In this document: positions 22,511 through 35,797 of the stretch, piece by piece
Layout: every line of letters begins with the position of its first letter
How positions within the stretch are numbered: position 1 is the stretch's first letter
Source of the DNA: Thysanoteuthis rhombus
Taxonomy: Eukaryota; Mollusca; Cephalopoda; Oegopsida; Thysanoteuthidae
Assembly (NCBI GenBank): GCA_963457665.1
Contig: OY735203.1
Span: 5,825,850 to 5,889,849 of the forward strand
DNA length: 64,000 nt
Direction: 5' to 3'
The notes under the pieces: generated by a model
Told to the model about the DNA's origin: nothing
The model's database searches: none
Seen by the model: only the letters and a program-made list of their open reading frames with translations
Translations under genes and position numbers: made by a program

Positions 22511-23221
22511 GGGGACAGACCTAACGAGTGGCTGACCAACAGAGAGATGGTCAGAGTAAAGTGATAAATGATACTGATCAAAAGATGTATTATATAAATC
22601 AATATATTAGATATTGGCTAATCAATTTACAAGCTAGCTAATATATTTCTGTGATAAATAATTCATTTTTACATAGATTAATATATTTTTGGTTTACTCT
22701 ATGTAGTGTTTGTCTAATAGAGTAGAATTTTTTGTCATCGAACATTTTATTTTTTCATCTGAATTTTATAGATGAGGAATTATGATTATATAACAACGTT
22801 TCGGCCCTTTATCACCTGAAGATAAACATTCAGTACAACAGCTGAAACATCATGTTCAAGAGAAGAACCAAGATGAAGTCAGTGACTGAAAAAATTTGTA
22901 TAACAAAGATTTTTAGTGGACACAATGTAAAATTACATGATTTTTCTAGTTGATCTCTAGTTAAGTAGAAGACAGAGCTGGTCAGAGGCCGAAGCAAGCA
23001 GAGCAGCTGCTTAGGACACCATAGCTAACCAAGTGCCCCTAAATCAAATACTGTTTAGGGTTCAAGAAAGGCTTTGAGCTAGACCTGAGGGGAAGGTATT
23101 CTCTGTCCAATTTGGTCTTTGAAACTCTTCTCTTGTTTTCATGTAGTCTTGATTTCTTGTAGTCTGCAACCTTACATTTAGCAGCTGGAGACTTCATTTT
23201 CTTGCAGCTAAAACAAACCTG

Positions 23222-23620
23222 CAACTCAGTAGAAACTGTCATGCTACCAACGTCTTTTGTCAGCACACCATGTTGGGAGTGATCAGTTAAAAAAATTGAA
23301 AAAAGGATGATCATTGAATAAGTTATTTTTCTCAACTTTTTGGGGCAGTGATTACTGAAAAAATCTCAATTTTAGGCAGACTCAAACTAAGGGATCACTT
23401 TCACATATATTTACATTGCAAATTGAACCCACCACTAAAAATGAACTTTGCGGGGAAAAATGAAAAAAAACTGGAAAAACAGGTTTTCTTTCTAATGTAA
23501 AAAAGAGTGAATATCTAAATTTTCAGCCCTCTAGCTACCTTGTATGTGTGATACATTTATACCTAGACCAGATAAAAAACTGATAGAAACCCATGTTGAC
23601 AGTTTTTAATGACATAACTT
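23222..23620 (+). repeat. Dispersed repeat C, copy 5
   Basis: Starts at 'CAACTCAGTAGAAACTGTCA' and ends at 'GTTGACAGTTTTTAATG'. Missing the centre G-run seen in other copies. The 98-codon minus frame at 23039-23335 crosses its 5' end; its other half (23039-23225) is lysine-rich with no known motif. Confidence 0.65.
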
Positions 23621-23759
23621 GGTTTTGCATTGCTTGAACTTCTCTTGGACACTTGAAATATTGAAACTCTGTTTTGAATAATAATAAACTTGAGTTTAAT
23701 TAGATTTAATAGTGTGGGCTGACGTAACCCCATTGGGAATTTTTCATAAGAAGCATGAA

Positions 23760-24110
23760 CTGAAGTTTCAATGAATTCTTGATATGAATTACTTTTTTAG
23801 ATATATGTTGCCAATTATTTTTCTTCTTATACTTTTCTGGTGGCCGAACTGTGGTAAATTTTTAGTATGTCATTGAGCACACCTGATACTATAAAAACAC
23901 ATTGATGAATCTTTTGTTGTGGTTCTCTGGGAATAGAATAGGTTTTCTCATAAAGCTAGCCACTTTGGCTGTCAATCTGGATGCCATCTTAAAAATCACA
24001 CCTTTCCAGTGGTCACACTGTTATAGAATTTTGATACCTTGTTAAGCACTCTTGATACTACAAAAAAACATTGAAAAAAATTTGTCTGAAGGGAATAATG
24101 AACAAACCAT
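23760..24110 (+). repeat. Two-unit tandem duplication, ~170 bp period
   Basis: 23835-23930 and 24005-24100 align: 'CTGGTGGCCGAACTGTGGTA' with 'CAGTGGTCACACTGTTATAG', then 'GAGCACACCTGATACTATAA' with 'AAGCACTCTTGATACTACAA'. A third, poorer unit may precede at ~23700. Not coding. Confidence 0.6.
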
Positions 24111-24474
24111 GGGCATTCTGGATGTCATACACACTGGGCCACAGAATGTATTGTTGACATATTTCTTTTTGAAAGTCCTTGGTTTCATAAAAACTTTACT
24201 TCATATGTCGGATAAAAAGTTCCCACAGGCTCCCTGTAGAAGTATATTTCATCCTGCACAATAATAACTCAATCCAATTATCCAAAATGTTCTGAAACTA
24301 TTATGTTAATTTTCTCCTAAAGTTTTTACTTTAATCATAACGTTGTCCACTTTTCAATCAGAACTTCTCCTCTCACCTAACTTAGAGTAATTTGAAAATG
24401 CATTGAACTGGTTATCACAAGTTTTGCTATCCTTCCTTTTACATTTTTTTCCGAAATAAATATACCTATCCAAC

Positions 24475-24735
24475 CCATTCATAAATGAATCACTGTAGCC
24501 TGTGTATGTACCAGAAATTATCTTGAAAAAATACCAGCATAATATTTAGGCCTTTCTCAGTCTAAGATGACCATAGAGACCAAAAAAAGCACCCTTTCGA
24601 GAAAAAACAAAAACAAAAAAAAAGCATTCATGCCAGGAGACATACACACACACACACTAACACACAGAGACAAAGATAGAAGAATCTCCAGCCTGCTTAG
24701 CAGTTTTGTCGGCCCATTTGAGGGGCTATAGTGAA
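24475..24735 (+). repeat. Dispersed repeat E, copy 2
   Basis: Contains 'ATAAATGAATCACTGTAGCC', 'AATACCAGCAT', 'GATGACCATAGAGACC' and a (CA)n stretch at ~24645-24665, then 'AGAAGAATCTCCAGCC'. Lacks the middle 'CTCAAGGTTGTAGCC' segment. Confidence 0.65.
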
Positions 24736-24739
24736 TCGA

Positions 24740-26790
24740 TGAAGCCAGTGGCTTAGCACATATATTACTTGGCTTCTAATGATGTCATTTATGTCTATAA
24801 AATAAGCTGTTATTTCTCTAAAATGAAAGCTTTTATTTGAAAAGGAAAGATCCAGTTAACAAGTGGATTTCTCCCCAACTGCGTTTCATCTATTCCATAT
24901 GGATTTAGTACATCGATTTTTTTCAAATTCATTTTAGAGGGATTTAAAGAAACTTGGAGATATCAAGCCACCTATATTGTTGGTGGTATAAAATAGGCAA
25001 GGATAATTTGTATTTGATGCATAAAGTCTTTCCCTGATTGCAAAAATATCGATGCCATTTTGATACTGGTGATTACAGCTCCACATGTAATACCACAGTA
25101 TTCATGTCTCTATTTAGCATAGTTTTTAAGATATGATCTTATATAATCAGAAAAGGATTATAGACTTATGTATATTTTTGATGAGCGGCTCTCCTGTATC
25201 TATCAAGTGATTGTGACATTTGATAGCCTCTAGGAGAATTTTGAACAGTTTATTTCAAGAATTATTCATACTACAGCCTTCCCCCTCCTGGTTAAAACAT
25301 TGTTCATTGTAGTGTGGTATGTGTTAGGATGGTGAACCTAAAAATATGAAATAACTAGATAGAGCTCCAAAATTGCTATATTTTTATTGTTTACATAATG
25401 CTATTTGCTTTCTGGAACTGCAACATTTGCATTATAATGGGGTATATCTGTACAGATCACATTTTCATTACTGTTTACCACTATGTTCTTGTTTATCAAT
25501 TCTACAGCCTTCTTCAGGTGGCACAGAGGAAGAAAACAAGTGGCAAATATACTGACTAAAGCTTGGAATGAAGCATGTAACTGGCCTGTTCATATTTTAT
25601 ATATGGGTTTGCTATCTAATCCTTTTCTTCCTAAACAAAGATATTCACACTAGCTGGACTTCTACATTTATCCACTAGACACAGACTTAAAAAAAGAAAA
25701 AAAACATCAAGCAAGGTCCATGAGGAGCTAGTTGCAGTTTATCAACTAAGATTTCAAGTATGAAGAAATGTCATAAAATATTTTGAACACTAAAATATTT
25801 TCTTCAATATAAACTGCCGGGATGCATTCAACACAAGATCAACCCTGTTACCTGGCCCCGGAAAATTCTCTCTTAAAGGATTCATGATTTTGATTTTCAT
25901 ACACATACCCCACCTGATTGAGGAAAATGTCTTCAAATGCTCCACTCATAAAGTGAGCTCTAGAATCTGATGATTACCTCAATAAAACTCTAAACACTTA
26001 TGTGCTGTATCTACCAGCTGAGATAAAGATTATTTGTCTAGTTTGATTATAAGTTAATCATTTGTCTTCATTTCCTCATGTTCAAAAATTAGGATAATTA
26101 CAGATTTAAGAAGTCGAAAGGCACACTAACGTGACTTAAAATTGCTTAAAGAAAGGATATTATTAATAGCTGTTAAAAAATGACTGGTCATATGATCTAT
26201 TAAAACAGGGCCTGTATGTTAACCTTGGTATTCTGATTCACGGGCTGCCAGGTATAAAGATAACAACAATGTAAATGATGAATGATAAGACAACCTTTAG
26301 GGAAAAATGAACCTTTTATTCATTCAAATGAACAAAGGAAATACATGTTTACTTAATGTCTTTTGTATGCAAATTTTTCATATCTTTTTATCAATGTTTC
26401 TAAATGGAAATGCAATAATTAGATGTTTGAGAGTTTTTGTGCATATCAAGTGTCCGCATTTTTCCGTGTTACTCGAGATGGTGAAAATGTATTGCCTAAT
26501 AAGGTCAGGCAAATTTTACAGCTTATGAAACCATGGTAGATTTTCAGACTCCATCTCCAAAATAGAATGATGTTTCGGAGAGCAAGGGGTTTGTCCATTT
26601 GTTCAGCAGACATAAGGTGAACAAAAAGACTTGATTCAAAGATTGCAATCATCATATATCAGGCTTCTATGTTTCTCATATGATGACATAGGAAGCTCTG
26701 ATTGGATGGGCTTCAATTTAGCATCAAAGAGGTTTTGTTGGAAGGGTAGGTAATAGGGTGATGAAGAGGCAATTGAATATTGGGACGGAT
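24740..26790. other. No feature recognised
   Basis: Two kilobases without recognisable transposon protein or dispersed repeat. The 60-73 codon frames at 25373, 26307 and 26446 carry no known motifs. A host exon too short to recognise cannot be excluded. Confidence 0.4.
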
Positions 26791-26794
26791 CCAG

Positions 26795-27105
26795 GATGGA
26801 GGACTAGAAGACTGAAAATTTTAACATATACTCTTTATTATGTCGAGAAAAAACAGTTTTTTTGTGTTTTCAAAATCTCCACCTCCAAGTACATTTTAAG
26901 AAAAGGGTTTAGTTTGCAAGGCAATTCTATGTTAAATTGATTCTTTTTTGAAAATTCAGTTTTTTTTAGTGATCACTCCCAACAAAAAGTGTGGAAACAA
27001 CTTATTCATTGATCATCTCTCCTTCCAATTTCTCTGATTGATAACTCTGACAGCACAAAAGATGTTGGTTGCCTGATAGTTTCTAATTAGTGACAAACCG
27101 GACTT
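26795..27105 (-). repeat. Dispersed repeat C, copy 6
   Basis: Minus orientation: 'GAAAATTTTAACATATACTC' (26813), 'GTTTAGTTTGCAAGGCAATT', 'TTAGTGATCACTCCCAACAA' and 'AATTAGTGACAAACCGGAC' at the far end. The 3' terminal third is missing. Confidence 0.6.
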
Positions 27106-27109
27106 ATTT

Positions 27110-28590
27110 TTAAAGTAAAATGTATTTCTTTAAAAAAGCAAAACAAAATAAAACTAAAAACTTCAAATAATCACAACTTAACAAGTAGACTAGCTGATCC
27201 TAAAAAGTTATGACAGGGTTTTAAGAAGTGGCTCTGTGATTAAGATTTTGAATCATCTTCATGAGTTTGCACAATAAAACTTGATTTGCAAGGTTGATCC
27301 CAAAACTGCTTTACTTCAAATACTTTGAAATATCATTGCGGATTTGTTGCTGCACAGAGGCATATCTGGGAATTCGAGAGGCGGGGGAATGGATGGCTTA
27401 TTTTCTTGAGGGTTTCCCTCCAACAATTAGTGACATCTGATGAAAAGGTAAATTGCAATAAAAAGATATGCACTATTACTTGATAGGTGAATAACAACCC
27501 AAAAGGCTGGATTATTAATTATGCAATCCCTGTAAGCACAGATATATTTTTGTTATTGTTCCCTTTCATATAGATAAACCATTGTTTATATAAAAAAAAA
27601 GTATGACATAGATATTTAAACAAACAAAAAATCTATATTTCATCACGAATGATTGCAGAGGCCATTAAAGTTTTAAAGCAGGGAAGGGTCCTACCTTACT
27701 AGTATGATAACTCTTCCAAATATCAATGTGAGTTTACCTTTTCAATCAACTTGATTGATTCTGATCAAGATTTTAGAAGGATAGGAAGACAAACTTGTTT
27801 CATTTTCATTCAACGATGAAATGCTTGAAAAAAAACATTTTCCAGAAATTTAGCATCCAGAACCACACAACTGGACTAAATGCACGCCTTGTGATACTGA
27901 TTGCAAGAAAACTCTTCTGGTGTAATATTTCAGTTTTTAACTCTGAAAGCCAAGCGGTTAGATGCTAAATGTTCATGTTTTCTGATACTTATGACAAGTA
28001 CTGACATTATTTTGATATCCTGCCAACCAAAATAAGACTGTCATCTAATTCTAACATTATAAATCATAAAAATGAAATTATGTTGACACTCAAGACACAA
28101 TTATGCCGAAAGGCTCTAATAATTGTCCCCAAGTATCATTGTCTGGATATTTGCTATGGGAAATGTAGTTTTTTAGATTGGAAATGAATCATGGTAATAT
28201 TTCTAATTAGTTTTTCTCTCTTGTAATATTTGGAATTCCCTTCGGCAATTGTTGATAATTTTTCTGCAGACTAAAATGTTTATGGCAGCGTCTTTGAAAA
28301 TTTGTTAAGAAGCTCAAGATGTGTGTACATAAGTATGTCTATTCATTAAACTGGTGCATGCATGTCACACTGAGATTTTAAAACTAGTGATTTTATGGAA
28401 GTCCGGAACATTTCAGCAATTTTACAATCAGTAGAGTTATCTGATCATAACAACTGTAATGAGTTTGATTCTCTCCACAAATATGGCCTTGGGTCAAACT
28501 TAGCTGAACTAAGTGAATATCAAGTATATTCTGTTCCCATATTAACTATGTGTATACTGCTCTATTGAATCATTGTAGCTCCTGTAATGA
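27110..28590. other. No feature recognised
   Basis: AT-rich, no repeat family or coding similarity seen on either strand. Confidence 0.4.
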
Positions 28591-28594
28591 TCTG

Positions 28595-28970
28595 CAAGGC
28601 CATCCAGCCAAGTGGTCTACAGAGTCTTCTTTCTTTATTTGTCAGTGTCCCCCCGCCCAGGGCACTCTTAGTCATATTTTTGGGGCTACAAACTTGGAAG
28701 ATTGCATCGGTACATCACTAAGCACCATCAAAAAAACTTTTTTTTGTTTTATCAAAAAAGTGATTTTTTGGATATCAGTGGTCATTTGGGACCAACCAAC
28801 AATTCCCAAATCTTATGTTGGTAATTTTTTTCGTATAACTTTAGATAAAAAATGTATTTTATAGAAATAATTTTAGATTATTAGTTCTGGTAGATGTGCC
28901 GACTACAGAGATCCATTTATGCAAAATATGGATATATTTATGCGATATTGCCATTTCTAGCTGTAGACAA
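28595..28970 (-). repeat. Dispersed repeat E, copy 3
   Basis: Minus orientation, with the complements of the family's words in order: 'CCAAGTGGTCTACAGAGTCT', 'GGGGCTACAAACTTGG', 'GTGGTCATTTGGGACCAACC' and 'TAGTTCTGGTAGATGTG'. The 104-codon plus frame over it (28550-28864) is a by-product. Confidence 0.65.
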
Positions 28971-29284
28971 GATATAAGTAAAATATGTTTTAAATGGCGG
29001 AGTAGTTTGCTTTCTTGGATCAAGAGCCAAAAAGTAGTTGATTAATCATAACATAAAATTTTTAAAATCCTATTTTTCATCTCTGCCAAAGAAGATTCAT
29101 TTGTGTCTAATATAAAACATACATACTCATGTACATATATTGTACATATCAGAAAGTATCAACCAGATACTGTTAACTTGAGTTTCTTGGGTTTTCAAGT
29201 GATTCTGCATGGCTGGCTATCTATCTATCTACTTATATTAATGTCACATGCACATTTACTCCTTGTAATAGTTATAAAATGTTA

Positions 29285-29550
29285 TTGCTTTTGGAAAATC
29301 CCCACCAAAAATAAGTTACCCGCGGTGTTTAAATCACAGTTTGAATTCATGCTAAATTGACCACTTAGTTTGTGCCCAGTTTTTTTAAAAAAATTCGACT
29401 TTTTAATGTACACTGTGCAACAAAATGTGAGCAAAATATTGATCACTACTTTTTCCTATTCTTTTTATTAATTACCCCCAATGCAGCATTCTGCCAAAAG
29501 ACATTGGTCACATGTTGGCTTTTTGTAGGTTAATCAGACCTATATTAATA
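29285..29550 (-). repeat. Dispersed repeat C, copy 7
   Basis: Minus orientation: 'GAAAATCCCCACCAAAAATA', 'CATGCTAAATTGACCAC', 'ATTACCCCCAATGCAGCATT' and 'GTTAATCAGACCT' at the 5' end of the element. 3' terminal part missing. Confidence 0.6.
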
Positions 29551-29673
29551 TCTACTAAGACTAGTTTAGTATAGTACAAGACTAAAAATGTGGGACACTC
29601 AGCGAAGAATAAATTCACTGCAGTGGTAATAATCTACCAGACTAGCAGCTTAACTACTTCTTCATGGAAAGGT

Positions 29674-29680
<7 letters not shown>

Positions 29681-29718
<38 letters not shown>
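29681..29718. repeat. (TA)n microsatellite
   Basis: About 19 TA units. Confidence 0.95.
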
Positions 29719-29723
<5 letters not shown>

Positions 29724-29899
29724 AGGTAAAAACGTATACAACCAATCATATATGTTTTACAGCCATTACTTGAGTCACTTCTTTCTAATTTGATGAGATA
29801 ACATAGCGAAAAAAAGATCAAACCATTGCCATCAAACAAATTTCCACATTATTTTGTATATATATTTCATACAACTTGTGCAATACCAAGCAACCTTTG

Positions 29900-30105
29900 G
29901 TCATATTGCAAGAATGTTTGACAACCCCTGGAAATCACAACTCTCAACATGGATCCACAGAACTCATATGCAAAACAGTGTCTAACAAAATATAAGATAT
30001 CATGACAAGTTGAAAAAGTATTGGCTACACAACGCCAATGATAGAGAGGTCTGACAAATCTTGTGGAAAGATAGAAGCTAAAATGCTGATGCTGATGAGT
30101 TACAG
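29900..30105 (+). mobile_element. RTE-like LINE C-terminal fragment
   Basis: Starts with the 'HIARM' segment (CATATTGCAAGAATG at 29902), passes 'STWIHRTHM', 'EKVLATQRQ'-type decay products and the 'AATGATAGAGAGGTCTGAC' word (30040), and ends at a 'GCTGATGCTGATGAG' tail at 30100. About 200 bp, so strongly 5'-truncated. It directly abuts the tandem array that follows. Confidence 0.75.
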
Positions 30106-30204
30106 TTTGGATTTCAGGCCATGTAAGAGAGCCGAGGTCTATTGTTGAAGAGAGAAAGAAATATAACCAGAAAGCACTCAGACTCATACCTCTGCCAGCG
30201 CCAT

Positions 30205-31175
30205 CATCAGTGAGAGTAATTGTACATAGATCCACCCAAAGATTTAATCAGTTCTTCCATAGCCTATTGTCCACCCTTCCACAAAATATCATTGGAATTC
30301 ATTGAGAACTTTGAGAGATATTGTGGGTAAAATATTAAAAAAAAATATGAAAAATAAATCTAAGAATGATACCATGTGGCTTGGCCTAATAACTATGAGC
30401 AATGGAAATAAATGTGCATGGATCTGCTCAAAAATTCAATCAATTCTTTTGTAGCCTATTGCCCACGCTTCAACAAAATGTCATGAAAATTTATTGATAA
30501 CTTTTGGAGATATTGTGTGGACGGTCATGAGCATTAATATATATATGTAATTGAAAAAAAAGGTATCCAAAATTTTCATCAACTCTTCCTAAGATTATTG
30601 CCCTACCTTTCACAAATTTTCATTGAAATTCATTCAGTACTTCTGGAGATATTATGTGGACAAGCATGACATTTTGCTGATATAATGTGGTTCGGACATA
30701 TACTCACAATGTAAAGGAAGTAATTATGCATGTAGCTGCTTCAAAATTTGAGCAGTTCTCTAGTGGTCACTCTTCCCAAAAATCTGATTGAAATTCATTA
30801 AGAACTTTTGGTGATATCTTGCAGGGAGAGTTACAATTTGGCAATATTATGCGCTTTTGATATATGACTGAAATGTAAGGGAGACAATTCTGCATGGATC
30901 CGCTCAAAAATGTGATCAGTTTTTCCGTAGCCTTTCAAAATGTTATGGATTTTCCTCGAGAAATTTTGGAGAAAGTGTGTGTAGACAGTCATGAGTGTAT
31001 ACATTGATGTAATCGAAAGATACTTTTCTGATTTTTTTTTTTCAATCAAAAATGATTCCTGGATCTGTCCCAAAATTTTACCACCTCTTTCTTACCTCAT
31101 TATCTACCCTTCCACTGTAGTTCATAGAGATTCACTTAGTACTTCCAGAGATATCATGAATAGATAAACAAAAAT
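30205..31175 (+). repeat. Degenerate tandem array, ~130-200 bp unit (family D)
   Basis: Five to six diverged units. Each contains a 'GGATC(C/T)(G/A)CTCAAAA' start, a 'TAGCCTATTG(T/C)CCAC' segment, 'ATTGA(A/T)AACTTTTGGAGATA' and 'TGTGGACAGTCATGAG'. Clear starts lie at ~30227, 30418, 30562, 30725, 30895 and 31050. The same family occurs inverted at 59505-59960. No coding signal. Spacing varies, so units have been trimmed or expanded individually. Confidence 0.75.
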
Positions 31176-31179
31176 GACC

Positions 31180-32330
31180 AAAAACACTTGCCCCTTTTCA
31201 ACTTCATCAAAAGAAGTAAATAATTGAATCAAATAACAATTTCAATTAACATTCTAATAACTTTCTGTTCGTCTGAAATAGCTAGCTTTTGATTCCATGA
31301 AGAGCAACCTATCCATTAATGAATAGAAAAAAAACACTATAATCCCCTAACAACTAATACCACCATACTTTCCACACACATAAAGAAAATCTTTAAAAAA
31401 TGGGCCACCGATTGGTCAAACCCACATATTCTTATGTTTATTATTTTATAAGTTATTAAGTGTCAAAGAGAATGATAAATTGATGATGTATCCTATTTTG
31501 TAGATATTTTTTATGTTTGAAATTAATCTTCAAAACATGTGTGATTGAATGATTAAAACTACATCTTTGATGGTTTTTTGAGATATTGGGAAGTCCTGTG
31601 ACCAATACATTTTGATAAGAGTGTTCAGCTGCAATCATATCAGGTTAGATACTAAAGGTCATTCAACTTTTGATAAAGATATTAATAGTGTTAATGTCAA
31701 ATGAAAGGTGAATATTCTTCCCAGTCGAATCTATGAGGGGAAATACACAGAATTTCAGAACTTATATTGACCAATGAATCAAGTGATTTGATTTTGGGGT
31801 TGGTCAAGCAAATGATAGTTATGAATATCATTGAATGCATGATGTATGAGTTATCTTTTGCATGTGGGAGACATCTTGCTCAGGTTCTATTAGTTAGAAT
31901 GTTTTTTGATTTGGCTGCTTGCCAAAATTTTATTATTGACATTTAGGTTCCGCAAAGTAACGTTCGGTATATTTTATGAGAAACATAAAGAAAAAACATG
32001 AGCCATACGACGCAGTAGATGTAATTTTACATATACAAAAATACATACACATACATGTCATATGTTTAAGCATATATCTTTATGAGTATTTGATTTCTAT
32101 GAATATATAGATAGATGCTTCTTTGTAAATATATCTTAATATGTATATTTATTAATATGAATATACAGGTACATAAGAAGACAGTGCTTGCCCTTATGTC
32201 CCCTTGCACCATGAGCAAGCTAAACTCCGGGGCTGTTTCAAAAATGTTTTATTCCAAAACTCTGACTTAACATTGAGGAATTTTCTTCTAGTACTGGACA
32301 GAGCTTATGAGTAGCATTGCTTCTGTGTGT
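31180..32330. other. No feature recognised
   Basis: Includes ATACATACAC-type low-complexity sequence at 32030-32170; otherwise nothing recognised. Confidence 0.4.
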
Positions 32331-32339
32331 ATTTGCATT

Positions 32340-33028
32340 AGTTGGAGATCTCTGATGAACAGCCTACACATGACCTTCAGCAAGACAAAGATCATCTGCA
32401 ACAATCACATCAGAAATAAGAACATAAAGATCAAAATCAAAGACACAAAACTGGATGGAGTAGACCAGTACATCTACCTAGGAGAACGAATCTCCCTGAA
32501 GTCCTTATAAGAAAAAGAAATCAAGTGGAGAATCATTCTAGGATGGCAAGCCTTTGGCAGAGCAATCTCAAACTTCAAGAACAAGAAGATCCAATAAATC
32601 CTCAAAAGAAGTGTATACAACCAATGCATCCTCCCGATAGTCACTTATGGAGCTGAGACATGGAACCTAACCAAGAGACTGAGAGACCCACTAATTGAGA
32701 ACCATACAGCGTGCACATGAAAGAATTATGCTCTACCTCACATAGAGAGAACACTAGACAGCACAATATATCCAGGAGAAGACAAGAGTCCAAGACATCA
32801 TGGAATCCATTAAAAAACTCAAATGGCAATGGATTGGCCATATTGCAAGAATTGCTGACAAGCAATGAATATCACGACTCACTATATGGATCCCCAGAGA
32901 TCACATGCTTAACCGAGGCCTTCAGAGTACTAGATGGAGAGATGAACTATTCAACAAATTCAGAAAGCACTGGCTCTTGGGGAAGGTCTATGTCCAATGA
33001 CGGACATTTAAAAAGCTGATGATGATGC
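32340..33028 (+). mobile_element. RTE-like LINE copy with 9-bp target duplication
   Basis: 5'-truncated copy covering the end of the RT and the C-terminal domain. It keeps 'MTFSKTKIICNNHIRNKN' (~32370), 'VDQYIYLGERISLK' (~32460), 'GWQAFGRA' (~32545), 'ILPIVTYGAETWNLTKR' (~32630), and the 'KLKWQWIGHIARIAD' block (~32815), spread over two or three frames. It ends in a GATGATGAT tail. ATTTGCATT occurs at 32331-32339 and 33029-33037, which I take as the target-site duplication. Stops and shifts make it non-functional. Confidence 0.85.
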
Positions 33029-33039
33029 ATTTGCATTTA

Positions 33040-34320
33040 TGCACACCACGTAAATGTCCAAGGGATTGCATCATTGTTGGCCAAGTGACCTCATATTACA
33101 TCCAGACAGTCGAATGAAAGAAATGAAAATTGAAGTGAGAAAATGAGTTTGGGAAGAGAGATCAATTACCACCCTGTGTTTTTACTGTCAGCATTTTTGG
33201 TCTGAAAAGAAATGCATCCAGGCCAATTAACACAAAATTCCTTATACCATCAATATTTGTCTGGTTTTAATTTCTGGCCAATGAGAAACAATCAGGTAGC
33301 ATTTTCACCCGCAGTGTCTTTCTATCTTTGAAAACCAGGGGTATCTCATTACTTTCATATCAGAACATTAGATGGATTAGAAAAAAACAAATGAATCACT
33401 ATTGCAAGTATAATATTCTATACCATATGGTACTTTCAAAGACTACCTTTCTCTTTATCCCTCTTCCTTCCTTGTGCTCTCCCCTTCCATATTGGCTTTG
33501 CAGCTGGAAGACATGACTTTCTATGGGCAAAAATGCTAACTGAATGTTTCTCATTGGTCAAAAATCCCTCCATCTCACTGCAAAAGTCCTACCCAATCAA
33601 CAAAATGGATTCCATATTCAAACATTTCAGACTACTGGCTAGTTCAGTCTTAATCTACAAATCTATCATCCTCAAAACCTCTACATATCTTTCTCAGGAA
33701 TATGGCAACACAATGTTTGGGCTAACATTTGAAGAATGACAGGACAAGAATAGTTTCTATTTCTTCACTTACAACATTTTTCTTCCAACCCTGGGGAGAT
33801 TTTATTTTCAGATGAAAAATTTAGATAAGAGATCAATTTTTAGATAATTTCTCAGATAAATCTGGTACATGTGTGGGCTATGGTAATACATTTTAAAAGG
33901 GCACAGTTACTTCAGATTTTAATTCAAATCTAGATTCTTAAACAAAGTATCACATAAGAAGGAAAATAATCATTGTTTCCCTACTGAATTTTAATATTTA
34001 TTTGACAACTGGTATATCTATTTTAGGAATGTTTATTTCCTAAAGTTTAATGTAGACACTTTGTATTTCTTTATTTTTTCTATTTTAAAAGATGTTTACA
34101 TACATCATAAACACATGTACATATATTATTATGCATAGACTTGCTTGCAAAAACTAGAGCTTCTTACATTTAAATAATCTGTATGTTTTTTTTTACCATC
34201 ATCACACTTTTTTTTTCTCCGAGAATGCAATAACCATATCTGTGAGAGAGAGCAATGGGTCTTTTGAATTATTTCAAAGAATTTCTATAATATTTTAAAG
34301 AATTTCTGATCACATGATTT
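33040..34320. other. No feature recognised
   Basis: No repeat family or motif recognised; the small frames at 33328 and 33533 on + look like chance. Confidence 0.4.
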
Positions 34321-34331
34321 GGTTCAAATAT

Positions 34332-34750
34332 TATTTATGCAGGTCTTGTTAATCACTCAATAGAAACAGTCACTTGACCAATGTCTTTTGGCAGGATTCT
34401 GTGTTGATGATGATCAATCAAAATATTGGAATATGGCGTAATCAATGAACCTTAGTTTTCGTTAGATCAATGAAAAAATCTGAATTTTCAAAGACATGAG
34501 CATGAATGCTGCCAGATAAAAAACTAGTGACCAGTTAAGCATAAACTTACATTGTAAGTCGAAACCCCCCACTAAAACCTATTTTTCTGGAGAATTTTGA
34601 AGAAAAGACAAAAAAAAAGGAACATTTTGTATTAGTGCATCCTGGACAAGTGATGCACATATATATATATATAAATAGCCAGCCAGACCAGCTTAGAAGC
34701 TGAAGAAACCCATGTTTAAAGCTTTGGTTGATAGCCTTCAATATACAAGT
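34332..34750 (+). repeat. Dispersed repeat C, copy 8
   Basis: Starts 'CAGGTCTTGTTAATCACTCA' and ends 'TTTGGTTGATAGCCTTCAA'. Includes a short TA run at ~34661-34673 at the position of the family's 'GTACATATGATACAT' variable site. Confidence 0.65.
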
Positions 34751-35259
34751 TAGCAAATATATCATTCATACTTCAGTTAATCTATCAGAAATACATCTGT
34801 CTAGCAGTAACAATCTATGATATAAAAACATATATGAATGATTTTAACCAAATTTTACATACAATCTCATTTACTTCTTGTTCAACTTTTTTGAATAGAT
34901 TAGTGAAAACCTAAACATGTTGTTCTAACTTGTAAATCCAAGTTCCAGTAGCTCAGAGCATTTGAGGTTCTCATTGGATTGTCAGTATCATACTTAATAT
35001 GGTCTTTTAAAATTTTTCAAGTATCATAGTTCAAAGTTAGCTAAAAGCAAAGCCAAGAAGAATAGGTCATTCCTGGATCTTGCCCATTAGCCAAGCATCT
35101 TCACAATTCCTTTTCACAAGGAAGTCATGTATCATAGAGATAAAAGGAGGTAAGTGTCGTTATGCTGGGCACAGCAACAACCCTCCCTGTCCAGGCTACA
35201 CATACCAAAAGTTTCCCGTCTAGGAGTTCTTCAAGGATTTTGTTACATGTAAAATGAAC

Positions 35260-35430
35260 TTAGAAGTTAAAAACATTTGAAATGGTGCCACTCACTTCAC
35301 CATATGCTATTTTACCCATAGCTAAGGAGAGGAGCGGATTCATGCCTTTCCCAAGGGTACATTTGCTGGTCGCAGCTTGCCAAGTCTGTTTTCTTTGTAC
35401 TGTATTGGCAGTTGGAGGTGACCTGAAGGC
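35260..35430 (-). mobile_element. SINE H, copy 3 (body fragment)
   Basis: On the minus strand: 'GGGAAAGGCATGAATCCGCT', 'CTCTCCTTAGCTATGGGTAA' and 'ATATGGTGAAGTGAGT'. It matches the bodies at 17.4 and 42.15 kb but lacks the tRNA-like head. The two overlapping 82-83 codon frames here are by-products. Confidence 0.5.
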
Positions 35431-35689
35431 TCCTCTTTTATTTGCTATTATCTCCTCAAATTGTGGAAGGTACGACTCCATTCCTGAATTATATGATGTT
35501 TTTGTTTCCATCTTTGTTCAGTGGCTATGACTTTCAAATACCTTTGTTTACATTTCATATATATCCCATACGTACTACAGTCTCTATAATTACTGTATTA
35601 TCATGATAAAAACCAATTAAAAGAGGTAATTGGCTAAAGTTGCCAATCTTAAACAACCAGCCGTTCAGTTGAAGACAGTATAGTGCTTA

Positions 35690-35795
35690 GGTAAAAGAGC
35701 AAGTGCACAATATCTGAATTGGAATTGATAGCTTGCAAGAATTCAGTACGGGACCCTTGAAATTGTGGGGCCTGTAAGCATATGTTACTTTTGTT
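35690..35795 (+). repeat. Dispersed repeat K, copy 2
   Basis: 'TGAATTGGAATTGATAG', 'AATTCAGTACGGGACCCTTG' and 'GTGGGGCCTGTAAGCATATG' match 1610-1725. It abuts a Penelope 3' end downstream. Confidence 0.5.
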
Positions 35796-35797
35796 AG

